64,000 bases of DNA from Sulfuritalea sp. (lineage in GTDB: Bacteria > Pseudomonadota > Gammaproteobacteria > Burkholderiales > Rhodocyclaceae): NCBI GenBank assembly GCA_016710465.1, contig JADJVS010000015.1, positions 372,001 to 436,000 on the forward strand. Direction: 5' to 3'. A model generated the notes under the pieces. That model was not told the DNA's origin, did not search any database, and saw nothing but the letters and a program-made list of their open reading frames with translations. Shown in pieces: positions 44,916 through 52,907 of this stretch (its first letter is position 1; every line of letters begins with the position of its first letter). The translations under genes and the position numbers were made by a program.

Positions 44916-45772
44916 TGGAGGGTGCGGCCTTCGGGCGGGAACAGCTCGTCGAGGATCTCCGGGCCGAAGCGGTATTCGTGGCCGCAGATCTCGTCTTCGA
45001 CGGCGATTATCTCGGCATCGGCAAGCATGGATTCGATTTCCTCGCGGCCCAGCGAGAGCAGCATGTTGCGCACCTTTTCCACATCGCGCGGGCAATGCCA
45101 TTCGGCCGGGCGCGGCGGGTAGAGGCGCACGCTCTCCTCGTGGAACAGCCTCTTCAGCAGGGTCTCCGGGGCCAGCAACAGCTCCTCGGGCTTTACGGTC
45201 GCGGCCAGGGCCACGATGCGGTCCCAGCCATCGGCGTCGAGCACGTCGGCATTCGGCAGCTTCTGCAAAAACAGGCCGCAGGCGGCCTCGGGCGAGGCCG
45301 TCAGCCACAGGCGCGAGGGCTGCTGCTCGGATTTTTCCAGGTAGTGCTCGAACACGGCGGCGACCGTGTCGCCGGTCAGCGGCACCACGCTCTGGTAGGG
45401 CGTCTCGGCATCCCTGGGCTGGAGCGTCAGCACCAGTTGGCCATCGCCGAGCAGGCCGGCGACGCCGGCGACATGGGAGGGTGCCTCGTCGGAGAGGATG
45501 CTGCGCGCCATGCCGCGTAGCTGCAGCTTGTCGTTGCAATCCATCACCAGCATCGATACCGGGCCGTGGCCCGTCATCTGGAAGCCGATGCGGCCGGGGG
45601 CCTTGAGGTTGCTGCCGATCAGCGCGGCGACGGCGGCCAGTTCGCCGAGCAGTTCGCGCACCGGCGCCGCGTAGCCGCGCGTGGCCGTCATCTCGGCCCA
45701 GGAGGACCCGAGTTGGACCAGCGCGCCGCGGATGTCGAGGTCTTCGAGCAGGAAGCGGTGGACGGCATCCAT
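44912..45772 (-). CDS. hslO: Hsp33-family chaperone with incomplete zinc-cysteine centre
   Basis: 286 residues, start MDAVHRFLLEDLDIRGALVQL at 45772. The Hsp33 fold is clear (RGYAAPVRELLGELAAV, GRIGFQMTGHGPVSMLVMDC, EHYLEKSEQQPSRLWL). E. coli Hsp33 is a redox-switched holdase using four cysteines, CxC and CxxC, that bind zinc. Here the matching segments are HCPRDVEKV (Cys227 only) and EDEICGHEYRF (Cys263 only). The other two positions are Arg229 and Asp260. A normal four-cysteine switch is therefore impossible; it may act without zinc or with a single disulfide. Confidence 0.9.
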   Translation of the reverse strand: MDAVHRFLLEDLDIRGALVQLGSSWAEMTATRGYAAPVRELLGELAAVAALIGSNLKAPGRIGFQMTGHGPVSMLVMDCNDKLQLRGMARSILSDEAPSHVAGVAGLLGDGQLVLTLQPRDAETPYQSVVPLTGDTVAAVFEHYLEKSEQQPSRLWLTASPEAACGLFLQKLPNADVLDADGWDRIVALAATVKPEELLLAPETLLKRLFHEESVRLYPPRPAEWHCPRDVEKVRNMLLSLGREEIESMLADAEIIAVEDEICGHEYRFGPEILDELFPPEGRTLH

Positions 45773-46119
45773 CACCGGACGAAACTGTCGAACAGCGTCG
45801 GGTCGAAGCCGACCAGTATCTCGCCGGCCTCGTTCTCGACGATGGGGCGGCGGATCACGCTGGAATATTCTTCCATCAGCGCCACGGCGGCGCCCGGCGT
45901 GGTGATCGCCTGCTGTTCGGGCGTGAGCTTGCGCCAGGTCGGGCCCTTGCTGTTCACCAGCGTCTGCCAGCCCAGCCGGCGGCACCATTGCAGCAGCTTG
46001 TCGCGCGGCACGCCCTGCTTCTTGTAGTCGTGGAATTCGTAGCGGATGTGGTTGGCTTCGCACCAGGCGAAGGCTTTTTTCATGGTGTCGCAGTTCTTGA
46101 TGCCGTGAATCCTGATCAT
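45772..46119 (-). CDS. ArsC/Spx-family (YffB-like) protein
   Basis: A 115-residue thioredoxin-related protein starting MIRIHGIKNCDTMKKAF. It has the single N-terminal cysteine (Cys10) of the YffB/Spx-like group, and SKGPTWRKL and MEEYSSVIRRPIVEN match arsenate-reductase-family anchors. True arsenate reduction is not implied; YffB binds glutathione. It overlaps the hslO ATG by one base, so the two are probably co-transcribed. Confidence 0.85.
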   Translation of the reverse strand: MIRIHGIKNCDTMKKAFAWCEANHIRYEFHDYKKQGVPRDKLLQWCRRLGWQTLVNSKGPTWRKLTPEQQAITTPGAAVALMEEYSSVIRRPIVENEAGEILVGFDPTLFDSFVR

Positions 46120-46185
46120 GGGGACGCGTGTTGTCTGTGTTGGGGTGCCGCGAATCATAGCAAAGGCGGCATAATGGAATCCGTT

Positions 46186-47268
46186 ATGAACACGCCATTG
46201 CGCAGCGAGGCGCAGCAGCGCGCCGACGAGATCGCCGTCTTCCGCAAGGAGCTGGATCGCCTCGCGGCCGAGGGCGTTCTGTCGCTCGACGCGGCGCGGG
46301 CAGCCGCCGTGCGCGCGCACCATGATTCCCTGCTGGCCGGTTTCGCCGCGGCCTACGACATTGACCGCGGTGCCGGCGCGCGGCAGCTTTCGCTGGGCAT
46401 GCGCGTGGCCTCTTTCCTCGGCGCGCTGGCGCTGGCGGCGAGCATCTTCTTCCTCTTCTACCAGTTCTGGGGCCATTTCGGCGAGGCCGCGCAGGTGGCG
46501 ATCCTGATCGGCGCCGCGCTGGGCAGCCTGGGCCTGACGGTGGCCATCCAGGCGCGCGACGCCTCGGGTTACTTCGCCAAGCTGGCGGCGATGGTGGCCT
46601 TCGCCTGCTTCGTGCTGAACCTGGTGATGCTGGGCCAGATCTTCAACATCACGCCCACCGACCGGGCGCTGCTGCCCTGGGCGGCGCTGGCCTTCCTGCT
46701 GGCCTATGCCTGCGACCTGCGCCTCTTGCTGGCGGCCGGCATCTGCTGCGTGATCGCCTGGGTCGCCGCCCGCGTCGGCGAATGGGGCGGCATCTACTGG
46801 CTGCATGCCGGCGAGCGGCCGGAGAATTTCTTTCCGGTGGCGATCCTGCTGTTCGCCTTTCCGCCGCTGGTCGATCATCGCCGCATGACCGGCTTCGGCC
46901 CCATTTACCGCGTCTTCGGCCTGCTTTGCCTGCTGTTGCCGATGCTGGTGCTGGGCCACTGGGGCTGGGGCAGCTATCTGGCCGACCACGAGGGCATCCC
47001 GACCCGCGCCATCGAGCACGGCTATGAGGTGGCGGGCTTTATTGCGAGCGCGCTGGCGATCTGGGCCGGCGCCCGGCGCGGCTGGCCGGAGACGGTGAAT
47101 ACCGGCATTACCTTCTTTGTCATTTTCCTCTACACCAAGTTCTTCGACTGGTGGTGGGCGGCGCTGCCCAAGTGGCTGTTCTTCCTGCTGCTGGCTCTCT
47201 CCGCGATCTTTGTCCTGCTGGTGCTGAAGCGCCTGCGCCGCGCCGGGCTGGCGGGGGGCGCGCCATGA
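46186..47268 (+). CDS. DUF2157 multi-pass membrane protein
   Basis: A 360-residue protein with a soluble N-terminal domain (about 1-60, helical) and nine or ten membrane helices. A CATAAT at 46170-46175 looks like a -10 box; an ATG at 46174 overlaps it, so the ATG at 46186 is chosen as start and the mRNA would be almost leaderless. The family is of unknown function; it is encoded with a DUF4824-like partner overlapping by four bases, as here. Confidence 0.75.
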   Translation: MNTPLRSEAQQRADEIAVFRKELDRLAAEGVLSLDAARAAAVRAHHDSLLAGFAAAYDIDRGAGARQLSLGMRVASFLGALALAASIFFLFYQFWGHFGEAAQVAILIGAALGSLGLTVAIQARDASGYFAKLAAMVAFACFVLNLVMLGQIFNITPTDRALLPWAALAFLLAYACDLRLLLAAGICCVIAWVAARVGEWGGIYWLHAGERPENFFPVAILLFAFPPLVDHRRMTGFGPIYRVFGLLCLLLPMLVLGHWGWGSYLADHEGIPTRAIEHGYEVAGFIASALAIWAGARRGWPETVNTGITFFVIFLYTKFFDWWWAALPKWLFFLLLALSAIFVLLVLKRLRRAGLAGGAP

Positions 47269-48143
47269 CGCTGAGCCCGCGCACCACGCTGCTGGCCGGC
47301 GCGGCGCTGATCCTGCTGGTGAATGCTGTGGCCCTGGGCGGCGTTTACCTGAATCGCAGCGGCGAGCCGGAAAGCCGCCTGCGCCTGTCCGAGCGCGAAC
47401 TCGGCCGGCCCTGGGACTGGCGCCGCGGTGGCGAGAACAGCGGGCTGGCGCTCAGCCTGACCTGGCGGGTCAACGAGGCCGATGCCGGCGAGCACTACGC
47501 CGGCGGCAGCTTCGGCTACAGCGGCGGCACGCCGGAATGGCTGGACGAGCCGCGCATGCGGGTGCTGGGTTTCGATACCGCGCCGGTGGCCGAAAATCAT
47601 GAAGGCCGCCGCCGCTTCGAGCGCCAGCAGCGGCGCGAGGTGCTGCTGGTGATGGAACTGGCCGGGCCGGCCTGGCAGCAGGCGCAGGACCGGGCGCGGG
47701 CGAATGCCGCGCGGCACGACGCGGCGGCGCTGGCCAATGCCGGCAACAAGGAGTTCGCCGGCAAGGCCAAGCGCGCGCGGGAGCAACTCAAGGCCGAGGA
47801 AGAGTCGAACAGCCGCCTGTTCGCCATCGATGCCGGGCTGGACCTCGCCGCCTTGCGGGCGAAATATCCGGATCGCGCCCGCTTCCTGATTCTCAAGGCC
47901 CACGTCCGCCCGCGCCTTGGCAGCCGCGAGCGCAAGACGGTCGTCACCGGCTATGTCAGCGAGCTGGCGGTGCCGACGGTGAATGTGCCGCATGCGCTGC
48001 GGCCGGGGCTGGAACCGGCGCTGCGCGACACGGCGCGCACTCCGCTAGGTACGGGCCGGGGCTTCGAGGCGACCCTGGCCGTCGGCCAGCGCCTGGAGCC
48101 CTGGATCGAGGCGGTGGCGGTGGCGCCCGGGGCGCCGCGATAA
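47265..48143 (+). CDS. DUF4824-like protein, partner of DUF2157
   Basis: A 292-residue protein with one N-terminal membrane helix or signal anchor (LLAGAALILLVNAVALGGVYL) and a periplasmic part beginning ESRLRLSERELGRPWDWRRGGENSGLAL. The DUF4824 assignment is from memory of sequence type and its fixed pairing with DUF2157; the role is unknown. A central charged region (about 150-190) is rich in Ala, Arg and Glu. It overlaps the DUF2157 gene by four bases. Confidence 0.6.
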   Translation: MTLSPRTTLLAGAALILLVNAVALGGVYLNRSGEPESRLRLSERELGRPWDWRRGGENSGLALSLTWRVNEADAGEHYAGGSFGYSGGTPEWLDEPRMRVLGFDTAPVAENHEGRRRFERQQRREVLLVMELAGPAWQQAQDRARANAARHDAAALANAGNKEFAGKAKRAREQLKAEEESNSRLFAIDAGLDLAALRAKYPDRARFLILKAHVRPRLGSRERKTVVTGYVSELAVPTVNVPHALRPGLEPALRDTARTPLGTGRGFEATLAVGQRLEPWIEAVAVAPGAPR

Positions 48144-48194
48144 CCCGCATGGGGTAGGGCGCGGGGAGGGCAAACACGGCATAATTCCCGCGCC

Positions 48195-49358
48195 ATGAAT
48201 ACTTCCTTTCTCCTGCGCCGCGTCTTGCCGGTGCTGCTCGTGGTCGGTATTGCCGCCGGCCTCTTCTTCTGGAAAACCCAGGCCAAGCCGGTGAGCGTGG
48301 TGTTGCGCTCGGTGGATCGCGGCAAGGTCGAGGCCACGGTGGTGAATACCCGCGCCGGCACCGTCGAAGCCTGCCAGCGCACCAAGCTGTCCACCATCAT
48401 GGGCGGTCGCATCGAATACCTCGGCGTCAAGGAAGGCGACAAGGTCAAAAAGGGCCAGTTGCTGCTCAAGCTCTGGAACGACGACCAGAAGGCGCAGCAG
48501 GCACTGGCAGAGGCCCAGCGGGCGATGGCCGCGCAGCGCGTCAAGGAAGTGTGCACCACGGCCGCCAGCGCCCTGCGCGAGGCCGAGCGGCAGACCTCGC
48601 TGAAGAAGAAGGGCTTCGTTTCCGACGCCCGCGAGGATACCGCGCGCAGCGAGGCCGATGCGCGCAACGCGGCCTGCGAGACGGCGCGCGCCGATGTCGC
48701 CCAGGCCGCGGCGCGCGTCGCGGTGACCAAGGTGGAGCAGGGCCGCATGGTGCTCTATGCGCCTTTCGACGGCACGGTGGCGAAGATCGTCGGCGAGCTC
48801 GGCGAATACTCGACACCCTCGCCGCCGGGCGTGCCCACGCCGCCGGCCATCGACCTGATCGACGAATCCTGCCTCTACGTCAAGGCGCCGATGGACGAGG
48901 TGGATGCGCCCAAGATCCAGGCCGGCCTGCCGGTGCGCATCGCGCTCGACGCGCTGCCCAAACAGCCGCTGCCGGGCAAGGTGCGCCGCGTCGCGCCCTA
49001 CGTGCTGGCGGTGGAAAAGCAGGCGCGGACGGTGGATGTCGAGGTCGATTTCGAGCGCCCGGCGAATGTGAACCTGCTGGTCGGCTACAGCGCCGATGTC
49101 GAGATCGTGCTCTCGGTGCGCGACAACGTGCTGCGCGTGCCGACCGCGGCGCTGATCGAGGGCTCGCGCGTGATGGTGCTGGGCGCCGACAGCGGCCGGC
49201 TGGAAGAGCGCAAGGTCAAGGCCGGGCTGGCCAACTGGGAATACACCGAGGTCATCGAGGGCCTGGCCGAGGGCGAGCGCATCGTCACCTCGCTGGAGCG
49301 CGAAGGCGTGAAGGCTGGTGCCCGTGCTGTCGTTGCGGACACCAAGAACGGCAAGTAG
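48195..49358 (+). CDS. HlyD/MacA-like membrane fusion protein
   Basis: A 387-residue periplasmic adaptor anchored by an N-terminal helix (VLPVLLVVGIAAGLFFW). Order: lipoyl half (TKLSTIMGGRIEYLGVKEGDKVKKGQLLLKL), a helical hairpin of about 90 residues with two cysteines, lipoyl return (GRMVLYAPFDGTVAKI), a barrel domain and a membrane-proximal domain. It joins an inner-membrane ABC exporter to an outer-membrane channel. It heads the cluster adaptor-ATPase-permease-permease. CATAAT lies ten bases before the ATG. Confidence 0.9.
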   Translation: MNTSFLLRRVLPVLLVVGIAAGLFFWKTQAKPVSVVLRSVDRGKVEATVVNTRAGTVEACQRTKLSTIMGGRIEYLGVKEGDKVKKGQLLLKLWNDDQKAQQALAEAQRAMAAQRVKEVCTTAASALREAERQTSLKKKGFVSDAREDTARSEADARNAACETARADVAQAAARVAVTKVEQGRMVLYAPFDGTVAKIVGELGEYSTPSPPGVPTPPAIDLIDESCLYVKAPMDEVDAPKIQAGLPVRIALDALPKQPLPGKVRRVAPYVLAVEKQARTVDVEVDFERPANVNLLVGYSADVEIVLSVRDNVLRVPTAALIEGSRVMVLGADSGRLEERKVKAGLANWEYTEVIEGLAEGERIVTSLEREGVKAGARAVVADTKNGK

Positions 49359-49368
49359 TGCTGCCACC

Positions 49369-50070
49369 ATGAGCGTCATTCAGCTCGTCGGCATCGAGCG
49401 CGTGTTTCATCTCGGCGACAGCTCGGTGCATGCCCTGGACCACCTCGACGTCGCCATCGAGCCCGGCGAATACGTCGCCATCATGGGGCCGTCGGGCTCG
49501 GGCAAATCCACGCTGCTCAACCTGCTGGGCCTGCTCGATCGCCCCAATGTCGGCTCCTACCGCCTCGAAGGCCGTGACGTCACCACGCTCTCGCCCGACG
49601 AACAGGCCGAGGTGCGCAGCCGCCGCATCGGTTTCGTCTTCCAGAGCTTTCACCTGGTGCCGCGCCTTACCGCCGCCGAGAACATTGCCCTGCCGATGAT
49701 GCTGGCCGGAATTCCTGGGGCCGAGCGCGATAGCCGCGTCGAGCGGGCGTTGAAGGACTTCGGCCTTGACCAGCGCAGCGACCACCGTCCGGACCAGCTT
49801 TCCGGCGGCCAGCGCCAGCGTGTGGCCATCGCCCGCGCCACCATCATGCAGCCCGCCGTGCTGCTGGCCGACGAGCCCACCGGTAACCTCGACCGCGCCA
49901 CCGGCGAGGACGTGATCAACCTGCTTGAAGCGCTCAATGCAAAGGGCATGACGCTGATCATCGTCACCCATGACCAGAAGCTCGGCGCGCGGGCGCGACG
50001 GCAACTGGAAATGGAAGATGGAAGACTGAAGCACGACTCGGCGCGCGACGGCGCGCGGCCTGTCGCCTGA
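49369..50070 (+). CDS. MacB-like ABC transporter ATPase
   Basis: A 233-residue nucleotide-binding protein. Walker A GPSGSGKST at 40-48, the Q-loop VFQSFHLVPRLTA, the signature LSGGQRQRVAIAR, Walker B VLLADEPTGNLD and the H-loop IIVTHDQ are all intact. It is of the MacB/LolD type and energises FtsX-type permeases. It lies between the adaptor and the first permease. Confidence 0.94.
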   Translation: MSVIQLVGIERVFHLGDSSVHALDHLDVAIEPGEYVAIMGPSGSGKSTLLNLLGLLDRPNVGSYRLEGRDVTTLSPDEQAEVRSRRIGFVFQSFHLVPRLTAAENIALPMMLAGIPGAERDSRVERALKDFGLDQRSDHRPDQLSGGQRQRVAIARATIMQPAVLLADEPTGNLDRATGEDVINLLEALNAKGMTLIIVTHDQKLGARARRQLEMEDGRLKHDSARDGARPVA

Positions 50071-50077
50071 GCGGACC

Positions 50078-51286
50078 ATGCGCTACCCCGACGTCCTGCG
50101 CTTCGCCCGCGACGCGGCGGCCGGCTATCCGCTGCGCACCGGGCTGTCGGTGCTGGCCATGGCCATCGGCGTCGCCGCCGTGGTGGTGCTCACCGCCCTG
50201 GGCGACGGCGCGCGGCGCTACGTGGTGGACCAGTTCTCGGCGCTGGGCAGCAATCTGGTGATCGTCCTGCCGGGGCGCTCCGCCACCGGCGGCTTCAGCC
50301 CGGCCAATGCGCTGACCACCACGCCGCGCGACCTCACTATCGACGACGCGTTTTCCCTCGGCCGCCTGCCGCTGGTGCGCCGTGTCGCGCCGCTGGCCGC
50401 CGGCACTTCGGAGATCAGCGCCATGGGCCGCCTGCGCGAGGTCGTGGTGGCCGGCACCGCCGCGCCCTATATCGATATCCGCAGTTTCAGGATGGCGCAG
50501 GGGCGCTTCCTGCCCGAGGCCGACTGGAACCGCGGCGCGCCGGTGGCGGTGATCGGCTCCAAGATCCAGGAGGAGATCTTCGGCAATCGGCCGGCAGTGG
50601 GCGAACTGATCCGCCTCGGTGACCGCCGCCTGCGCGTGGTCGGCGTGCTCAAGTCGGTGGGCCAGGGCCTGGGCATGAATACCGACGAGGTGGTGTTCGT
50701 GCCGGTGAGCCTGGCGCAGAGCATGTTCAACACCAATACCCTGTTTCGCATCCTGATCGAGGCCAGGAGCCGCGACGAGATCGAGGCGGTCAAGGCCGAG
50801 GTGCTGGCGGCGCTGAAGGCGCGCCACGGCGGCGAGGAGGACGTCACGGTGATCACCCAGGATGCCGTGCTTGCCACCTTCGACAAACTGCTGCGCGCGC
50901 TGACCGCCGCCGTGGCCGGCATCGCCGCGATCAGCCTGGCCGTGGCCGGCATCCTGGTGATGAACGTGATGCTGGTGGCGGTGACCCAGCGCACCGGCGA
51001 GATCGGCCTGCTCAAGGCGCTCGGCGCGCGCGGCACGACGATACGCAATGCCTTCATGGCCGAGGCGGCGATGCTCTCCCTGGTCGGCGCGCTGACCGGC
51101 TACGGCCTCGGCCTCTTCGGCGCCTTTGTGCTGCGCCAGATGTACCCGGTGTTCCCCGCCTATCCGCCGGACTGGGCGGTGATCGCCGCGCTGGGCACGG
51201 CACTCGGCACCGGCCTCCTGTTCGGCATCATGCCCGCGCGCCGTGCGGCGCGGCTCGATCCGGTGCAGGCCTTGATGAAGCATTGA
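50078..51286 (+). CDS. MacB-like ABC transporter permease 1
   Basis: A 402-residue FtsX/MacB-type permease: a first helix (GLSVLAMAIGVAAVVVLTALG), a large periplasmic domain (about 45-270), and three C-terminal helices ending in PARRAARLDPVQALMKH. The terminal ARLDPVxAL is diagnostic of MacB/LolCE/FtsX. It is a different protein from the second permease at 51610, suggesting a heterodimeric exporter. Confidence 0.92.
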   Translation: MRYPDVLRFARDAAAGYPLRTGLSVLAMAIGVAAVVVLTALGDGARRYVVDQFSALGSNLVIVLPGRSATGGFSPANALTTTPRDLTIDDAFSLGRLPLVRRVAPLAAGTSEISAMGRLREVVVAGTAAPYIDIRSFRMAQGRFLPEADWNRGAPVAVIGSKIQEEIFGNRPAVGELIRLGDRRLRVVGVLKSVGQGLGMNTDEVVFVPVSLAQSMFNTNTLFRILIEARSRDEIEAVKAEVLAALKARHGGEEDVTVITQDAVLATFDKLLRALTAAVAGIAAISLAVAGILVMNVMLVAVTQRTGEIGLLKALGARGTTIRNAFMAEAAMLSLVGALTGYGLGLFGAFVLRQMYPVFPAYPPDWAVIAALGTALGTGLLFGIMPARRAARLDPVQALMKH

Positions 51287-51319
51287 GATGAAAGCGTTCA
51301 CGCTATTGCGGCTGGCGCG

Positions 51320-51427
51320 GGATCGGAAGGGCGGGGCATTCTGCGCTGCTCATGTCACCCATCGGCGCCCTGCGGGCGCCGACTCCTTCTTTACTTCGCT
51401 GCGCAGAACACCCCACCCTCCCGATCC
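51320..51427 (-). repeat. Stem-loop element A (27-bp imperfect inverted repeat)
   Basis: Arms 51320-51346 and 51401-51427 match at 23 of 27 positions when one is reversed. The 54-base loop holds the GGCGCCC hairpin, a motif copy and, on the minus strand just inside the arm, GCGAAGTAAAG. Its plan is like element B but in the opposite orientation. Confidence 0.7.
51365..51388 (-). repeat. Dispersed motif, copy 10 (in stem-loop element A)
   Basis: On the minus strand: AAGGAGTCGGCGCC then CGCAGGGCGC. Only the core half matches; the second half is replaced by the complement of the core's GGCGCC. Confidence 0.45.
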
Positions 51428-51472
51428 GGTGACGCCGTCGCGGGTTTGCGGTTGCAAGGCACCAGCGTATCC

Positions 51473-51576
51473 CGCCAAGGACGGCAGGGGTCCGTCTCCG
51501 GGAAGTAAAGGGGGAGGAGCGGGCGTAGCCGGCGACGGAGGACATGGACGGAGACGGACCCCTGCCGTCCTTGGCG
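51473..51576 (+). repeat. Stem-loop element B (28-bp perfect inverted repeat)
   Basis: Arms 51473-51500 and 51549-51576 are exact reverse complements over 28 bases (starting CGCCAAGGACGG, ending CCGTCTCCG). The 48-base loop begins GGAAGTAAAG and continues with GGAGGAGCGGGCGTAGCC. There is no T-run, so it is not simply a terminator. An in-frame ATG at 51544 sits inside the second arm. Confidence 0.85.
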
Positions 51577-51609
51577 CCCGCACAGCTTCGCCAGACAGCG
51601 AAAACTGAC

Positions 51610-52812
51610 ATGGGCATCGCTGACTTCCTCGCCCTCGCCATCCGCGCCATCGTCGCCCAGCGCCTGCGCAGCTTCCTCACCCTGCTCGGCATTGCCGTCG
51701 GCATCGCGGCGGTGATTTTGCTGACCTCGATCGGCGAGGGCATCCATCGCTATGTGCTGGCCGAGTTCACCCAGTTCGGCACCAATGTCATCGGCGTGCA
51801 TCCGGGCAAGACCAAGACCGGCGGCGGTGCCATGACCGGCCTGCCGAGCAGCGCCCGTCCGCTGTCCCTCGATGACGCCGCGGCGCTGGGCCGGTTGCCC
51901 AACGTGGTGGCGATGACGCCCAGCACCTTCGGCAATGCCGAAGTGCATGGCAACGGCCGGGTCAGGCGCGTTTCGGTTTACGGTGTCGGCCCCGGCATGC
52001 TCACGGTATTCAAGGGCAAGGTCCGGAGCGGCAGCTTCCTGCCCGAGGAGGAAGCCGGCAGCGCGCGCGCCCAGGTGGTGCTGGGGCCGAAGCTGAAGGA
52101 CGAACTGTTCGGCGCCGAGAACGCCCTGGGAGCCAGGGTGCGCATCGGCGGGCTGCAGTTCCGCGTCATCGGCATCATGGAGACCAAGGGCCAGTTCCTC
52201 GGCATCGACCTCGACGACACCGCCTTCGTGCCGGCCGCGCGCGCCCTCGAATTGTTCAACCGCGAGGGCCTCAACGAGATCAACGTCGCCGTCGCCGAAG
52301 GCGTGCCCGCCGCGACCGTGGTCGAGGCCGCAAAGCGCATGATGAAGGAGCGCCACGGCCGCGAGGACGTCACCATCATCAGCCAGGAAGAGATGTTGAC
52401 GACGCTGAACTCCATCCTCGACGTGCTGACCATGGCGGTCGGCGCCCTGGGCGGCATCTCGCTGCTGGTGGGCGGCGTCGGCATCGTCACCATTATGACC
52501 ATCGCCGTCACCGAGCGCACCAACGAGATCGGCCTGATGGTCGCGCTGGGCGCGCGCCGCCGCACCATCCTCGGGCTGTTCCTTGGCGAGGCCGTGGCGC
52601 TGGCGGCGATCGGCGGCGCCTTCGGCCTGGTGCTCGGCATCGGCCTGGCGCAACTCATCGGCCTGTTCCTGCCGGCGCTGCCGGTGCACACCCCCTTGTC
52701 CTTCGTCGCCCTGGCCGAGGTGCTCGCGGCGGCCATCGGACTGATCGCCGGCGTGCTGCCGGCGCGCCGCGCGGCGCTGCTCGATCCGGTCGAGGCGCTG
52801 CGCACGGAATAG
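51610..52812 (+). CDS. MacB-like ABC transporter permease 2
   Basis: A 400-residue FtsX/MacB-type permease, start MGIADFLALAIRAIVAQRLRS at 51610; an upstream in-frame ATG at 51544 is in the repeat and is rejected. The first helix is FLTLLGIAVGIAAVILLTSIGEG, then a periplasmic domain, then three helices ending in PARRAALLDPVEALRTE. It resembles permease 1 in plan but not closely in sequence, so a heterodimer with a shared ATPase is likely. Confidence 0.92.
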   Translation: MGIADFLALAIRAIVAQRLRSFLTLLGIAVGIAAVILLTSIGEGIHRYVLAEFTQFGTNVIGVHPGKTKTGGGAMTGLPSSARPLSLDDAAALGRLPNVVAMTPSTFGNAEVHGNGRVRRVSVYGVGPGMLTVFKGKVRSGSFLPEEEAGSARAQVVLGPKLKDELFGAENALGARVRIGGLQFRVIGIMETKGQFLGIDLDDTAFVPAARALELFNREGLNEINVAVAEGVPAATVVEAAKRMMKERHGREDVTIISQEEMLTTLNSILDVLTMAVGALGGISLLVGGVGIVTIMTIAVTERTNEIGLMVALGARRRTILGLFLGEAVALAAIGGAFGLVLGIGLAQLIGLFLPALPVHTPLSFVALAEVLAAAIGLIAGVLPARRAALLDPVEALRTE

Positions 52813-52815
52813 CCC

Positions 52816-52839
52816 AAGAGTCGGCGCTGGCGACACGGC
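52816..52839 (+). repeat. Dispersed motif, copy 11 (just after permease 2)
   Basis: AAGAGTCGGCGC then TGGCGACACGGC: this copy is identical to the consensus used here. It starts three bases after the permease 2 stop codon. Confidence 0.88.
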
Positions 52840-52907
52840 AATCCGCTGTTACGATTGCTCACAATCGTCCCCTTCAGCCGCTCGCTTCAGCCGCGATAAT
52901 CCAGCCC

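Larger units (their letters stand above)
51287..51609. other. 323-base intergenic region of stem-loop elements between two permease genes
   Basis: No convincing gene. A short open frame across it is a by-product of the repeats. The gap holds two long inverted repeats (51320-51427 and 51473-51576), a short hairpin GGCGCCC-TGC-GGGCGCC at 51364-51380 and a copy of the dispersed motif. Both elements have GAAGTAAAG at the start of their loops, read in opposite directions. Confidence 0.6.

Noticed and set aside
51288..51608. Open frame of 106 codons between the two permease genes
   Set aside because: It runs through both stem-loop elements, has no family features and no ribosome-binding site of note; explained by repeats.
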